From: Spirodela intermedia
Taxonomy: Eukaryota > Streptophyta > Magnoliopsida > Alismatales > Araceae
Direction of reading: 5' to 3'
Assembly (NCBI GenBank): GCA_902729315.2
Contig: LR746276.1
Coordinates: 3,268,169-3,332,168 of the forward strand
Length of the DNA: 64,000 nucleotides
A program made the translations under genes and the position numbers. Position 1 is the first letter of the stretch; every line of letters begins with the position of its first letter. The notes under the pieces are model-generated. The model made no database searches and was not told the DNA's origin. It saw only the letters and a program-made list of their open reading frames with translations. Positions 1 to 16,600 of this stretch are shown here, piece by piece.

Positions 1-1630
1 TTCTGACCATTTAATACCCATATGAAGGGCCAAGAAAACTAAACAAGTGCATTGACATGTGCTTCTGAAACAAAAAATCCTCAGTAATGAAAACATTTGT
101 TACCGGATGTCAGGAAAGAAAGGGCCTGACCATTGAGTTTCGCAAAAAAGAATACCACTTTATATTGCAAATGACTTCGCAGGAGAAAGGGGAAACCTGT
201 CATGTGAATTAGGCCGAACTGACTCGTTGAAGAGTTGGACTGGATGGTTCATTGGGCACAGGCTCATGGCCCCAATGGAAAAGAAAATAGCTCCGAATTA
301 CAAATGTCAAAGGGATTGGATCATTCTGGCTGTATGTTATATAATTCAACATTTGTACATCCACATGGAAAAGCCATATTATAGATCATAAAAAGAGCCA
401 AGACAGCAGCTACGTTGCAAAAGGCTAACTTTCTAGTAGTCTAGGATCAGATGTTGCTTTCCCTGCGAAAAAGCCATTAACGGAAGATATATCCTCAGAG
501 CACTTGATGAGGTATGGAAATTTATAAAGCTGTCAAGTCTCAAAGGAGGTCAACTATACATCATGTTTAACAAAAAAATGTAAAGCGCCCCCTTTACATT
601 GGCTGACTTCGCTTAAATGCAAGGAGCATGTATTCACAAATAGGCATATTCCTTATGGTTTAATCATTCCATTAGCTTAGTGAAAACCGAACAATTCTTT
701 ATAACCTGGCCAGCTAAGTGACCAATGTGGACCAGTACATAAATCAGCACATTGGCCCCTCTGAGTCCAAAGTGGAGCTAGTGCGTACAGAACCAAAGTT
801 AGTGACCCACGTTTCAAAGGGAGATGATTAAACCAGGAAACCTAAAATCTGTCAACCTGCGTCTCGTCATGTGGGTTCAATCTGGCACAGAAAACAGAGG
901 GAGCTGAGGGGCACAGACACGTCCAAACTCTCTTCTTATCAAGGAAGAAAGTCAGAAACCATCGGCAAGTTGGTTTCCCTATTCCATTAATGACCTTGTT
1001 CCCAAAAACTAGGTTTTACGGTCTCATGATTAAAGAAACCCATCCTATCGCCCTCTTCACTGTCTTCCTCTACATTGCTCCGTCAACCGTCCTCTTCAAC
1101 TCTTAAGCTGAATCCTGACATTACTTTTAGCAGAATATGATCACATTAAATACTGTGAGTTGATGGGTATGCTCTCCACGCCCTAATTTAAGAAGAAAAT
1201 GTACTGACTCCCCCAGATTCTGTACACCGGCACATTGGAAAGTTTGCCAAAGAATAAACCATTACTCATTATAGAATAAACCAAGAGTTCACTTTTCTCT
1301 TTCTGATTCTCAGGCACAGTTGCAGGTAAGATCTCATCTTAAGCAGAAGTACAAGAAGAGGAAAGAGTCTCTAGGATCAATCCCTCGACAAATGAGAAAA
1401 ATAATAAAACTGATGAGATAGGATGACAGCTGCCCCACAGTGATGATGTATATTCTTCATTTCAATGTTAGACAACCGATAAATACAAATCCATTGGTGA
1501 AATCAATGGCGTTTCAATTACATGAAATTGGCAGGACAAACACTCTGATTAAAAAATAAATCGGGGAAATCAGAAGGCTCATTCATCACTTCCCAGAAAA
1601 AGATCACCCACTACAATCATCTAGAAGTCA
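1..1630. other. 3' flank of the SNAPIN-like gene, no gene seen
   Basis: There is no long open frame and no recognisable exon on either strand. The part next to position 1630 is expected to be the 3' UTR of the minus-strand SNAPIN-like gene. The rest is moderately AT-rich unique-looking DNA. I see no repeat structure, RNA gene or transposon end here. Confidence 0.5.
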
Positions 1631-2379
1631 TTATCTGGAAATATTACCATGAGGAGAAGCAGCAGAGAGTATTATATCCATGTTATCAATACGCTTCTGT
1701 ACTGTCTTCAGTATGGAATTCAGCGCAAAAATTCTCTTTCGGATCCCTGAAATTTTCGCAGCGTGTTGCATAATAAAAGGCAAGGGTGCCTCCTCTAGAA
1801 GCTTGTCTAATTCTGCAATATCATGCCACGCAATAGAACTTATGACTTAATTTCATTGTAAACATTCAAAATCATATACAAAAATTCAATTGTGATATTC
1901 ATAAATGTGTCACATGATACTCAACCGTAACTCATTACATAGAAGTGCCCGTAAGCAGAAAGTAGGTTTTATTAATAAAGCACATGTTGTTGAAGATAGT
2001 TGTTTAGGATAAGTATTAAAACTGATTCACTAATTTTCTGTAAAGACATATTAAACGAAAACTCAGAAGAAAAACATATGGGAGAAAATTGTAAAATTTG
2101 ATCGGAGGATCCCGGAAACGTACCTCCATTTAGGCGGTCGAGGGAGAGTCCAAGCACGTCTTGACTCCTGGCGACAGCCTCCGTCTTGGCATCATAATCT
2201 TCTAGCACTCCCGCAAGCACCGAAGCTATTACCCTTGCGAGGTCCCCCGACACGTCGCTCTCGCCGAGATCAGATCTTGGGGCTGCACACGGCAGCTCTT
2301 CGTCATCTGGCACGCTGTCACAACCAGGAGACTCCACAGGCCCTGGTCTCCTGGAATGTTGGCCGTTACCGCCGTCCAT
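1631..2379 (-). CDS. SNAPIN: SNAPIN-like BLOC-1 subunit
   Basis: Two exons: 2379-2124 and 1812-1631. The donor GTACGT and acceptor TTGCAG join in phase 1, giving 145 aa. The start is the first ATG of the open frame. The N-terminal third (about residues 1-45) is Gly/Pro/Asp-rich and low-complexity. From about residue 46 a helical, coiled-coil-prone domain runs to the end, with DLARVIASVLAGVLEDYDAK and, after the junction, ELDKLLEEAPLPFIMQHAAK followed by an RKRIFALNSILKTVQKRID stretch. This layout matches plant SNAPIN-like proteins, small subunits of BLOC-1 that act in endosome-to-vacuole trafficking. The family assignment rests on pattern recognition of the C-terminal helices, and the second exon was found by splice phase. 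The gene stands alone, about 4.7 kb upstream (in its own direction) of nothing recognisable. No frame break is visible. Confidence 0.86.
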
Positions 2380-4129
2380 AGAGCGGAATCAGATCCCAAG
2401 TGCTGCTCTCCTTTTCCCTTTTCTTCCTCTGCCTCGTCCACTTCGATCACTCGCTGCCGCTTCGTTCGAACGCCGCCTCAAGTTGTCTCCTAAGGAGCGG
2501 AGACTCTCTGTTGGAGGGTGCCTTGAACCGTCAGATGTGATTGCAGTATATACCGTTCCGAACCGGACACTTCACCAGATTCAATGAAATATTACATCAC
2601 TAACGAGAATTTTAGTTATCATTAAAGAACATTTTTTCCTTGAAAAAAGTATGCTTTGATTTCGCCGCTCATATTTTATTACATGGTATTTCTAAAAACA
2701 ATTTAACTTCCAAATCTTAGAGAGAACCCACTTGGACCTTCACGAAGACACTCAGTTACTTGATGGGTGTTAAGAGTATTCTTCAGCATCTTTGGCATTC
2801 GCCTCAGGTAGTTCCCTTCATTTGATCAGATTTCTATTCCTTAAAGATGGTTATAACTGATGCATTCTCCAATATTAAATGCTGAAGAATCACATGCAGT
2901 GAAAGTAGTTGTTAACTGTAATTATCAATCCTCAAAACTCAGAGGTTAGCAGTATCGTATAACTATAATCTTCTTCTCTATGTCATTATAATTTAGAATC
3001 TAAAATAATTTCAGAGGAGTGTGAGTTAGTCTTTTTCAAAACTCTTCTTAAATCGTAATTTACAATTAGTCTCTAAAATTAAGAATTATAGTGGTTCAAC
3101 CTACTTGGCTTACCTTTTTTTCATTTTGTTTACTTTGCCTACTTTACTCTCTAAGACTCACATCCTTATGTTCTTCTAACTTGTGTTGTTAATGCATGAT
3201 CTGAGCACAAATGTTTTGTTAAGTTTTTTACCCGTCTACATACTTTCTTTCAAAATTTAAGACGTTCTTCCAAGACAAGTAAACTCACTTCTTTCAGTGA
3301 TTAATTGATTTGAGTCTTTTCCTATTACATAAGTCAACTAATTTCTTAGGTGATTGAAGAGAGGAGTCTTCTTCATGAATCAAGTCACTCTTATATTTAC
3401 ATGGTCATTTCCCATGAGAGGAAGCATGGAAAGTTTTCAAACCCAAATATGTAAATGATTTTGACAGGTGTTTAGAATGTGATCTTCTAAATTTGAAATT
3501 ATTCTCACTATGAGTGTAAATTATTCTCATAGTATCTTTCTCACAAAGAGTGTAAAACTCCCTTCACTAAATGAGTCTACTCCCTTGAAAACAGAAATAA
3601 GTATTAGTTATACAATCAATCTCAAAATCACATGGAACCTATAGACTATAAAAGTACATTCTACGTTATGATTTTACCCTTCTATGTATTTTATCAACAC
3701 GAAATTTATAAAGACTCCAAAACCCAACAAATTCCCTTTTTCATGATGACCAAACTAATAAGTTAATATAAAATGGAGTTGAAAGTATTACCTATAACAG
3801 TGATGTTGTCTGATAAATTAATTAATACTTTTAAATTTAAATACATTAATTCTATTAAAGATGTTGAAAAGCCTTTTGTGGTAATTAAAATTTAATGATG
3901 TTATCGAAAGGCTCGTAATAATTTTGAAAAAACTGTAAACTTATATAGCCTTTAGAGGTTGTGTATCATCTATTTTAAAGAGAGATTTTATAGTTTGAAA
4001 AGTTAAAATCATTTCTTGAAAAGTGAAAAAACTTTTAGTTGGTACAAAAATGCTTCTAGAAAATGGTGATTTTCAGTAGGTATAAAAAGACTAGTTTTTT
4101 TATAGTCCTAGAGGAACATTGGGACAGTC

Positions 4130-4990
4130 AAGGAAATCAGCTTCAGAAAATTGCGAAATTAGTTTTACAGAAATTGTGAAAAATTAGACACTATAAAACT
4201 TATCTCAAGAAATCGTGAAAAATTCAAAAATCTAGGAACGTTGATTTTTCTTTCATAAAATAATAATAAATCATAAATATTCAAATCTTTTTTTACAATA
4301 CTTTTCGAAAAAAATAAAATCTGATGCAATTTTTCAGCGGACTTTAATGAATTAAAAGATCAGAAAATTTTACAGTAGGGTGTGACGATTTAATAAATAT
4401 CAAAAATTGATTAGTGTTTTTCAGTACACATGACTAATTTTCAAGTTTTTCAGTAAAAGATATTAATATTCTTTTCATAAACAGTGAGAAATTTAGAAGT
4501 TTTGAAAAATTAATTTCTGCAGTCTATGACAAATTCAGAAATCTAAAAACTGATTTCTCAGCAAGTATTAATGAACTCAGAATTCTGGAAATGTTCTTTT
4601 TATCAAATCGTAATGAAATCAAAAGTCTGAAAACTGGTTCCTCAGCGCAATGTAATAAAGAAAGTCTATAAAACGAAGTTTTAGTAAATTTTTAAAACTC
4701 AAGTTTGAAAATATATGCTTTGATATTTTTTTATCAATTCAGCGGTATTACAACAGGCTTTTTGAAAACTGATAAATTTATAAATATGAAAATTTGGTTT
4801 TACATTGAGGCTTGAGAAATTAGAAACCTGAAAAACTGTTTTTTAGATAACTTTAGTAAATTGAGAAATCTGTAAAACTTGTTTTTCAGAAATTATGATA
4901 ACTGCAGAAATCTGAGAATAATGGTTCCTATCAAATTGTTAGATAGAATTATTTACCATGCTATAATGAATTCAGATATTCATAACCGGT
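4130..4990. repeat. Degenerate minisatellite, period about 42-44 bp
   Basis: A loosely conserved motif of the form AAATTCAGAAATCTGAAAA followed by CTGATTTTTCAG and an AT-rich spacer recurs every 42-44 bp. The clearest copies are near 4140-4260, 4530-4650 and 4817-4945. The copies are strongly diverged, so the array is old. No coding potential is seen. Confidence 0.5.
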
Positions 4991-5905
4991 TTTTTTATTA
5001 AGACAGATAATTTCAGTAATATATTTCTGAAAAACACAATTGCTGAAGTATTCTGATGTATTGAGCAATAGTTTAAAGCACAATTTCTGCAACCTTCAGC
5101 ATATTTGCTTAATTGTATCGACCAATAGTTTGTCATAAATAACCATCACCTATTTAGATTATTTTTATGTTTTTAATAAAACTAATCAGAGAAAATTATT
5201 GATGATATTAAGGAAAAATGATTAGAGCTTTTAAATAATACCTTAATGATCATTCAGATACATCTATACAGTCTAAATCTCCCTTCAAAACTTTTCTGCA
5301 AGTGCAGCCACGTCAAAGGCTTCTCAACCGATCAATTGCTTATCACATTAAAGAAACTCATCTTTTCAACATCTAGATTCGGTTATAAGTTCTTTGAACT
5401 AATTTGTTTACGTAAGAAACTCTCAGGAGTGTTAGTAACAGGAAGTAGAAGGGTAAGATAATGCCTTAGTATCTAAGGTGAGAAGATGAACTCGTGAATT
5501 ATATTGTGTAAAACATTTATTAATCTCATAAATTTCACATACGATTATCTCAATGAAAATAGAGAAAACAAAGAGTAAGAACCCACGTAGGGTATAGAAA
5601 GGCCGAACCACTGTACATCTTAGTGTCCTTCACGTTCTAACGTGTAGTGTGTTGATTTTAAAATTTTGTCAATATCTTTTGAATAAAGTGATCTGGTAAA
5701 TGGTACTGATTTAATATCTTCTAGTCGTATAGACCCTAGATGGATATGTTGCTAATTCATTGAATTTTTAATCTCTACAGAAGAAAATATAAATAGATGC
5801 GGATGCCATATCCTGATTCCTCTTGTCAACTTTGTTTTTTTAGTGCCATACGTTGTAGCATTTTGTGTTGTTTTATTCCAACTTATTGAGAAACTATGGA
5901 GAGAT

Positions 5906-6027
5906 TAACTGAAAAAGTTGAGGTGCCATCATCGGTATGCATTTCTCGTTTTTCTATTCAATGTTAGACTAACTGAAAACGTTGAGGTGCCATCATTTGA
6001 ATGCTTTTCTATTCAATCTTAGATTAA
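5906..6027 (+). repeat. Two-copy tandem duplication, about 64 bp
   Basis: The segment starting at 5906 (TAACTGAAAAAGTTGAGGTG) is repeated at 5970 with a few substitutions and a small deletion. Both copies carry GTTGAGGTGCCATCAT and a TTTTCTATTCAAT tract. An ATG at 5896 opens a short frame that ends in a splice-donor-like GTATGC, but I recognise no gene. Confidence 0.6.
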
Positions 6028-7045
6028 GTTTGTGACACAAGCAATATCTACCACATTGTTGAAATCTATTGCACGCGGAAAATGATGAATATTCTTTAAA
6101 CTTATGGTTTAATGAGACAAAGATCGATAAACAGTTATTTTAAGGATACGCATGTAAGATAGCAACAAAATTGGAATTCTTATCTGTCTAGAAGATTGGA
6201 TAGGCTCATTGGTTTACATATCAGTGCTGAAGAGTTGAGGAAAAATGTAAAGACGTAGCATCTTATAAACCTTTTTATGGTCACGTTATATTTAAAAATG
6301 CAGAACCTACGAATTCGTATTTCTTATTTACTTCCTGAATAAGAATTATATACACTGAATTAGATAGGAAATAAGAGTGATCAGTCCTTAAAATTCTGAT
6401 TTTTGCATTCTCGCTTACTCGCCCTATTGCGTAAGCCCTCTTACGTTGCAGATAAAATAGCCCTGCGTATTAAATGGCCCTGATGGTCTATTTAATAGGT
6501 TGCAATAATGTGAATTAAAACCGTCTTATTGTTCGAAATCTGCCCACTAAGAAGTTCTCATGCTGGTTACGTAATAAAAAAAACCCAAGATATTGTCCTT
6601 CACGATTTAACAAACCGGAGTGAGGATCAGGAACTTAATCAGGACACTTGACCTATGGTTAGAATCCCATTATAAATATAAATATGGTTGGACATGGTTA
6701 TAAATTAAAAGGGGGACTAAAGTAAAGGAAACTTTTTTCGCAGGAGGGCAACAGAAGAAAACAGGAGCCCGGTTGATAGTAGACTTCACCGTTCTGCCGA
6801 GGAACCCCAGACCTCCCCCTAAGATTAGCAGCTGTTTGAGAGATCTGCAGTGCCGCTTGCCTCATAAAAATCTCGAGAAGGCGCATGCCATATATGCCAG
6901 ACAATTGACGACCGAAAAGCTCACGGCAACAGCACAATCAACGGCACAATATTGAGAAGGCGCAGGGAACGCGCCAAAAAGTCTGTCATCAGCCCGGGGG
7001 ACGGGGTAGGGGGGTAGCACGCAGCAGGAAGAAGGGAGGACCGAT

Positions 7046-10944
<3,899 letters not shown>

Positions 10945-11926
10945 CTAGTTGGCACGGTCTCTGAGCACTTCGATGTCCAGCTCGGAGGAATCGGTGGCCT
11001 GGATCTCATAGTGGACCCCGTCCAGCTCCCGCCTGAATCGATCCTTGGAGGTCGCATACAGCATCTTCGCTCGGATCCGGGACACAGAAGGCGACCTGCT
11101 CCGATCACAGAGTATATGACGTGATGGAACGAATGATCGGATCGGAGATCTCCGAAGCGAAGGGAAACGGCGGGGATTTGACGAAAGGAGGACCAGCAGC
11201 TCACCAGGCGACGAAGAATATCTTGCTCTTCTGGCAGTTCTCTTCGGTCACAAAGTCCAAGTCGTAGATCGCGTACCGGCAGTCGTCCTCCGGCAGGGAG
11301 GCCAGGAAATCGTCGTAGCTCTCCGCCGCGCCGCCCGTCTTCTCGACGATGACCTCCTTCAGCTTCTCGTCAATCCGGAAGACGACGTAGCGGTGCGCCT
11401 TCTTCCTCTGAAGCTCGAGAAAGGTGCGTTTGCAGTCGTCGGCGACGCCCATCCCGGAGGACGCATTCGACTGGAACAGTAAAACGACAGGGGGAAGATG
11501 CGGGAAGAAGCGACTTCAGAGGATCGATGGCAAACGTCAACGACCAGGTTTTATACAAAGAAGGCAGCATTCTTCGAGCTCTGTAGTGAGGTGGTTTTGA
11601 TTATCGAGTAAAGCATAGATGAACATCATTTACGGGAATATGATAACACCCGCCACAGATCATCAAGTTTTAGAGGAGATCTCAGGAAGGAAGATCCATG
11701 ATCGGAGTCTAAAATTTACAACAGGGAAGACTATACCTCTGAGAACAAAGAACTGAGCAGAATCATCAATAACCCCCTAGGGGTAAAATCTGAATCGACC
11801 GAGAAACCAGCCACGCAAGCAGATGAGGAGGAAGAGGAGATTGGCATTCACCAGAAAACCACCAGTCGACCACCACTGTGCTTTTGTGGAACTCGTGGAA
11901 GAAAAACTCACCGATCTGAAAGACAT
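10945..11926 (-). CDS. ADF: Actin-depolymerizing factor, ADF6-like class
   Basis: Three exons: a 15-nt first coding exon (11926-11912, MSFRS), 11470-11205 and 11095-10945. They give 143 aa, the standard plant ADF length. The MSFR start and SGMGVADDC are typical of the ADF6-type (class IV) group. The body is a single ADF-H domain: [42 protein letters not shown], then [20 protein letters not shown], which contains the long actin-binding helix, ending in RDRAN. ADFs sever and depolymerise actin filaments in the cytoplasm, and N-terminal Ser residues are the known inhibitory phosphorylation site in the family. The intron splitting the N-terminus right after the start is a hallmark of plant ADF genes. 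I placed the tiny first exon by donor (GTGAGT), frame and the MSFR motif; an ATG-only exon elsewhere is less likely. The exons are GC-rich and intact. Confidence 0.95.
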
Positions 11927-13664
11927 CTTCCGATCTTCGTCAGGGAAGATGAGCTGGGGGGAAAGGGCTTCAGCTCAGTGCTCTAGAAGGGTCGAGGAGC
12001 GCGGAAGGGCTCGAGCTCGTGAAATGGAAGGAGATGGGAGACCGGGAGAGATCAATGAGCTGGGACGGGGGGGGGCTGGAATCACATTCCCCGCCCTGCT
12101 TTTTCCGTGTGGGCCGCTGGGAGAGAAAAAGGAGGAGAAAGTAGGCCGCCGAATGCTTCCGCCCCCCGCCCCCCCCCCCCGCCTCCTCCTTTTTCATTAT
12201 TCCTCCGATAAAACGAGAGGAGACCAGAAGACGACCCCCACCGCCCAACCCCCCATCTTCATGGTGGAGGAAAGCGGTGGCTGGACGGGTGCGCCCCGCC
12301 GTCGTCCTGCGAGTGGGCTGCTGGACGTCACCTCCCAGCAGGAGCAGAGAAGATCGCATCCGGGGATATGAGTTGCCTACGTCCGCCACAGCGCGGAAAA
12401 GAAGAAATTCAAGTAGTTTCAAGTATTTCTCTTTCGACATTTTTGTCTGTCCCTCATTTTTATTTTTTTATTTCGTTCTTTGATGTTGTCTCAATGTTCT
12501 CTTGTTATTTTTTCTACTGTTTCAAATCCAATGGACGCTATTTATCCAGACCAGCCTGGGCTTCTGTCTAGTATTTAGATTAAATGGGCACAATTAGAGT
12601 AATAACGATAAAAAATTGTAATATCTGAAATATATATATCATAAATAAATAGAATCCTTCAACCTTAGTCGGATATAACTTTGTTTGAAAATAAGGGTAA
12701 TGAAATCGGAAATATGAGCAACTTGAGATAGTTATGAGGATAGTCAAAGATTACGTAAAATAACTATCCGTTCACATGAACACAAGTTTCGGTGTTCATT
12801 ACAGAAATACTACTAATAATAATAAATACAGATGAAACATAATGAACAAAAGTTTATAGAAGTAAGGTAACAATAAAAATAAAGGTTTTATATACTGAAG
12901 TCATTCAACACTCTCGCCTAGCAAGCCCTCTATATCTTATCAGGGCATCGTTTCATAATCAACGCTGCCTCTGATTGATAGGGAGGATCCAAGCATCAAC
13001 AAACCCGAGAAACTCCAATGGGCCTGGAACAAAAAGTTATCTCAAGTCTTTTACCAAGATAAGGGGCAGTCAGCTTCAATAAATGAAGCCTTCACACAGA
13101 TACGAACCATACAAAAACACCTTTCGATGACTACTTAAGTGATAGATCATGCAAAATTCTCCTCCCAGAAAATGTTTTCTGTGCCAACACAATGAAGATC
13201 AGAACAATTCATCCTTTTTTATGGATCCTGCTGATTAGTAGACTGGTTTTCAGCGAAAGTGTCCTTGTGAGCAATTGGAATACACATGATAACCAGTAAT
13301 AGTGACAAGCCCGGATATGACAAATAGAAACACCATTGACGACATAGTCGGGAACTGCATTCCCGACAATGCTTGGACCAAACGTGAAAAAGACATTATA
13401 AGAAGTCTGTCTGTTACCTTGGTTGAATCATATATTTATTGGAGAGAGAAATTCTACAAAGATAATGAAGCAAAACTTCATTTTTGGTCCGTATCTCAAG
13501 CAAAACTTCGATGAAAAGGTGCCGGCTTACACCGTATCCCTCAGCTTGAACAGCATCAGCGCTTCTTCCAATGGTGCCTCATCACTCTGATGTAGAATGA
13601 GCTCCATCTGGAAAACTCAATTCATAGAAGAGAAAAGTCCAGCAGTTGAGTTATCTGCTGTTTT
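11927..13664. other. ADF promoter region and intergenic DNA
   Basis: Up to about 12400 the DNA is GC-rich and purine/pyrimidine-biased (C-runs at about 12164-12180). It is presumably the ADF 5' UTR and promoter, and includes a palindromic ACGT element (GGACGTCACC, 12323-12332) of the bZIP-binding type. The long open frames on both strands here reflect base composition. From 12400 to 13664 the DNA is AT-rich without recognisable features and runs into the YchF 3' UTR. Confidence 0.4.
12323..12332. promoter_or_regulatory. ACGT-core (GACGTC) element upstream of ADF
   Basis: GGACGTCACC contains the palindromic GACGTC core bound by plant bZIP factors. It lies about 400 bp upstream of the ADF start codon on the minus strand. 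The motif match is clear; function is inferred. Confidence 0.3.
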
Positions 13665-16600
13665 CTAGACGTTGAATCTAAAAAGCATGACATCCCCTTC
13701 TTGGACGATGTAATCTTTCCCTTCAGATCTCAGCTGAAAATTCGTGGAGGAATACAGAATTTAAACCCAAAAAATAGTCCAATCTTCTTATGATCTTCAT
13801 CACAGAATGTGGAAACTGAGAAAACCCGTATGAGATCAACTTTGTCACAGATCTGGACACGAATAAAAGCAGTAATTTGAGTTGGAATTTGTCAAACTTA
13901 CAAGTCCCTTTTCCCTTGCAGTAGCCAACGAGCCAGCTTTAACAAAATCGTCATAAGACACCTGATTATGATGCATCAAAAGGTCACGAACGTGACTGTA
14001 CAAGTACCATCTACAACATAACTATTTTACAAAAACTCTGGCGCGATGAAGCATTTTTGTGGGTTAAGTGGGAGAAAAGAACAGCCTGTAGTGCGAATGT
14101 TGGAGGCAGATGTTTAAATCATCAAGGTATGAAGGAGCAATGTCATGATTGATCGCTAAATATCAACAAACTAATCAAGGTGGCCAATGACAAACATCAC
14201 AGTGAGACAGAGAAAGCACAGAACGGTATGTTTTAAACATGATTGTCTGAAGCGGGAGGCGGGAATCTCCCAATGAAACCAATGCAATGGCGGGGAACAA
14301 CATTGTTAACGATCTGTAAAGAAAGATTTCATGGCCAGCGAAAAACCAGAATAACAGCTATGAACATCTTTAAAGTGGAGGATTCAACATCTTTCACAGG
14401 CAATTGCAGACTCATAAAGCTGCATCCGGCAATTGATTGTTAAGAAGATCAACAGGTTGCCATAGATTGGCTTAAACAGCATATAATTTTAATGTTATTC
14501 TGAGTTGTAATAAAATTCATATTCATTCCATTAATCCAAGGAATATCTACAACTCTGTCAACCATATAATAGTTTTCCGGCCTTTGCCACATTCTCTGTA
14601 GAGCCAAGCGCATACAAATAGTAAAGATATTTATGTAAAATTATACAAGTACGACAGGAGTAGTTCTGGAAACATTGTTTTCGCAAAATTTGAATTGGTC
14701 TTTTAGTTTGTGAATGAAAAAGAAAAAAACTGAAAGTAACAGTCAAAGATGTAAGCTCAATACTTTTTTGACATTTACGAAAGATATAATCCACCAGATG
14801 ACCAATAATTTCCTAATGGCTAAACAAAATTACATGCGCTCCACCATAATCTTTATGGAAATAAATTGCTTCAAATGGTGAGGGGTTCTCGCTATCATCG
14901 GGATCTCTTCACCTTAGAGGAGATGTTTTTATAATCCAAGGTTGTATTATTTTAATACGCTGCACTAAATTATTATCTACCTCCAAGAAAAATAAAGGGT
15001 GGTTTACTTTGCAGAAAGGGAAAAAAGGGGCATTTGACCCCAACCAAAAACATAGACTATCAAGTCAAAGAAAAGCAACGGTAATATATCAGTTAGATAA
15101 AGGCTCTTACAGTCTCTGCTCTAATGAAGCCTTTTTCAAAGTCTGAGTGAATAACTCCAGCAGCTTGTGGTGCTGTCATGCCTGTACGTCGAAAAGTAAA
15201 TAATCAGATATGGTTTTCAGCAGAGTGGAAAAAATAAAGCCAAAAAAGAGAGAACAGGAACACAGAAGAAGATGATGAAATTAATGCAAAAAAATAACAA
15301 GCAAATAAACCTGCAAGTATCGTCCATGCTTTTGATTCCTGTACGTAAAGAAACACAAAATGAAAATCTGCAACTGTGAAAGAAAAATGGAAAGTATTCC
15401 AAATTCAATCTTGAAGCTGACAAAACACAAAACCACCTTCTCTCCAGATGTGAAGTATGTACGCAAACCCAAAAGGCTGTAAGTTGTTCTTATAAGATTT
15501 CCCAGTCCACTCTCATTGACACCAAGAGAAGTAAGGTACTCCTCTCTCTCTTCAGATGGAAGCTCAGTGAGCTCAGCTTCAACCTGACAGTTATAATGTT
15601 CAGCTGATCAGAGTGTTTAGAAGATGTCAAAATGGATAAGTTACACAAGGGTAATGCTGAATAATTTGTTTTAATAATCACACAAGTTGCATAGATACAC
15701 ATACAGAACCATATCCACTATAGGATTGTGCGGTGATTGAACTTTCCAGAAGACTTGTACTTTAAGCATCACATCATACGACATCCAATATATGATGGGT
15801 TTAGGACGCACATATTTCGTGCAAAGGAACCCAATCAACAAGCATTTCCGTCTCAACTACGCAGCTCATTCCATGTCATGCACAAACTTTTTGATCAGGA
15901 GCATTTCCTGCATCATCCTTGAACAAAATAATCTCAATTTTTCACCAGGATTTATTGAATCAGACTCAGGATCCAATGCATCCTGCAGAGTCTCCCCCCC
16001 GCTAAAGACCTAGCTGACTGACCCAGCTGATCGTCAAGCGTATCACAGCTCACTGAGTCCATGAAGTGAGTCGGATCTTACGAGACAAACTGAGATGGAA
16101 GGAGCTGGAAAACCATGTTTATCACTGATTATTAAATAAACTACAAAACTGCTAAGCTATAATGCATAATTCTGTTACAAGATATCCTACTAATCATTAA
16201 TCATCAAGGTCAGATTGTCAACAGCAATAGAGACATACATTACCGAATGCTTAAATGGAATATAAGCGCTTTTCTTCCCTATCAAATTAGTATGAAACTA
16301 TTAGCGTCATGTTCCTTTCTCAACCTTTCTTAAAACAATATTTCTGCTTCTCAACGGATTTTTTCAAACAAGTTGAAGTTTATAAGCTGCAAATGGAAGG
16401 AATATTACCCTAGATTAATATGGAAGAGTTCGGCATGGTAACACTACCATTTGCAAATAAACTTAAGGACGCTGTATTTCTCATGGGAGAACAATACATA
16501 GCTTTTCAATAGATTTACTGTAAAATATTGTGAAAACATTAAGAGGAATCACTGAATGAGATCAAAGAATTTGAAGGACTCCAAGTTATCAATCATTAAT

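Larger units (their letters stand above)
2380..7045. other. AT-rich intergenic region with degenerate repeats
   Basis: This holds the 5' flank of the SNAPIN-like gene at its left end and the 3' flank of the tubulin gene at its right end (about 6700-7045). Between them the DNA is strongly AT-rich with no credible coding exon. The small open frames (for example 5246-5461) have no family resemblance. Two repeat structures inside it are listed separately. Confidence 0.55.

Noticed and set aside
5246-5461. 71-codon plus-strand frame
   Set aside because: Isolated in AT-rich DNA, with no recognisable motif, splice context or neighbour.
11823-12440. Long frames on both strands upstream of ADF
   Set aside because: The region is GC-rich and low-complexity (poly-C, GGA-rich). 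Neither translation resembles a protein family, and the position fits the ADF 5' UTR and promoter.
15737-16013. Plus-strand frames inside YchF intron 6
   Set aside because: Short, overlapping in two frames, and without family features. The intron is explained by the minus-strand gene.
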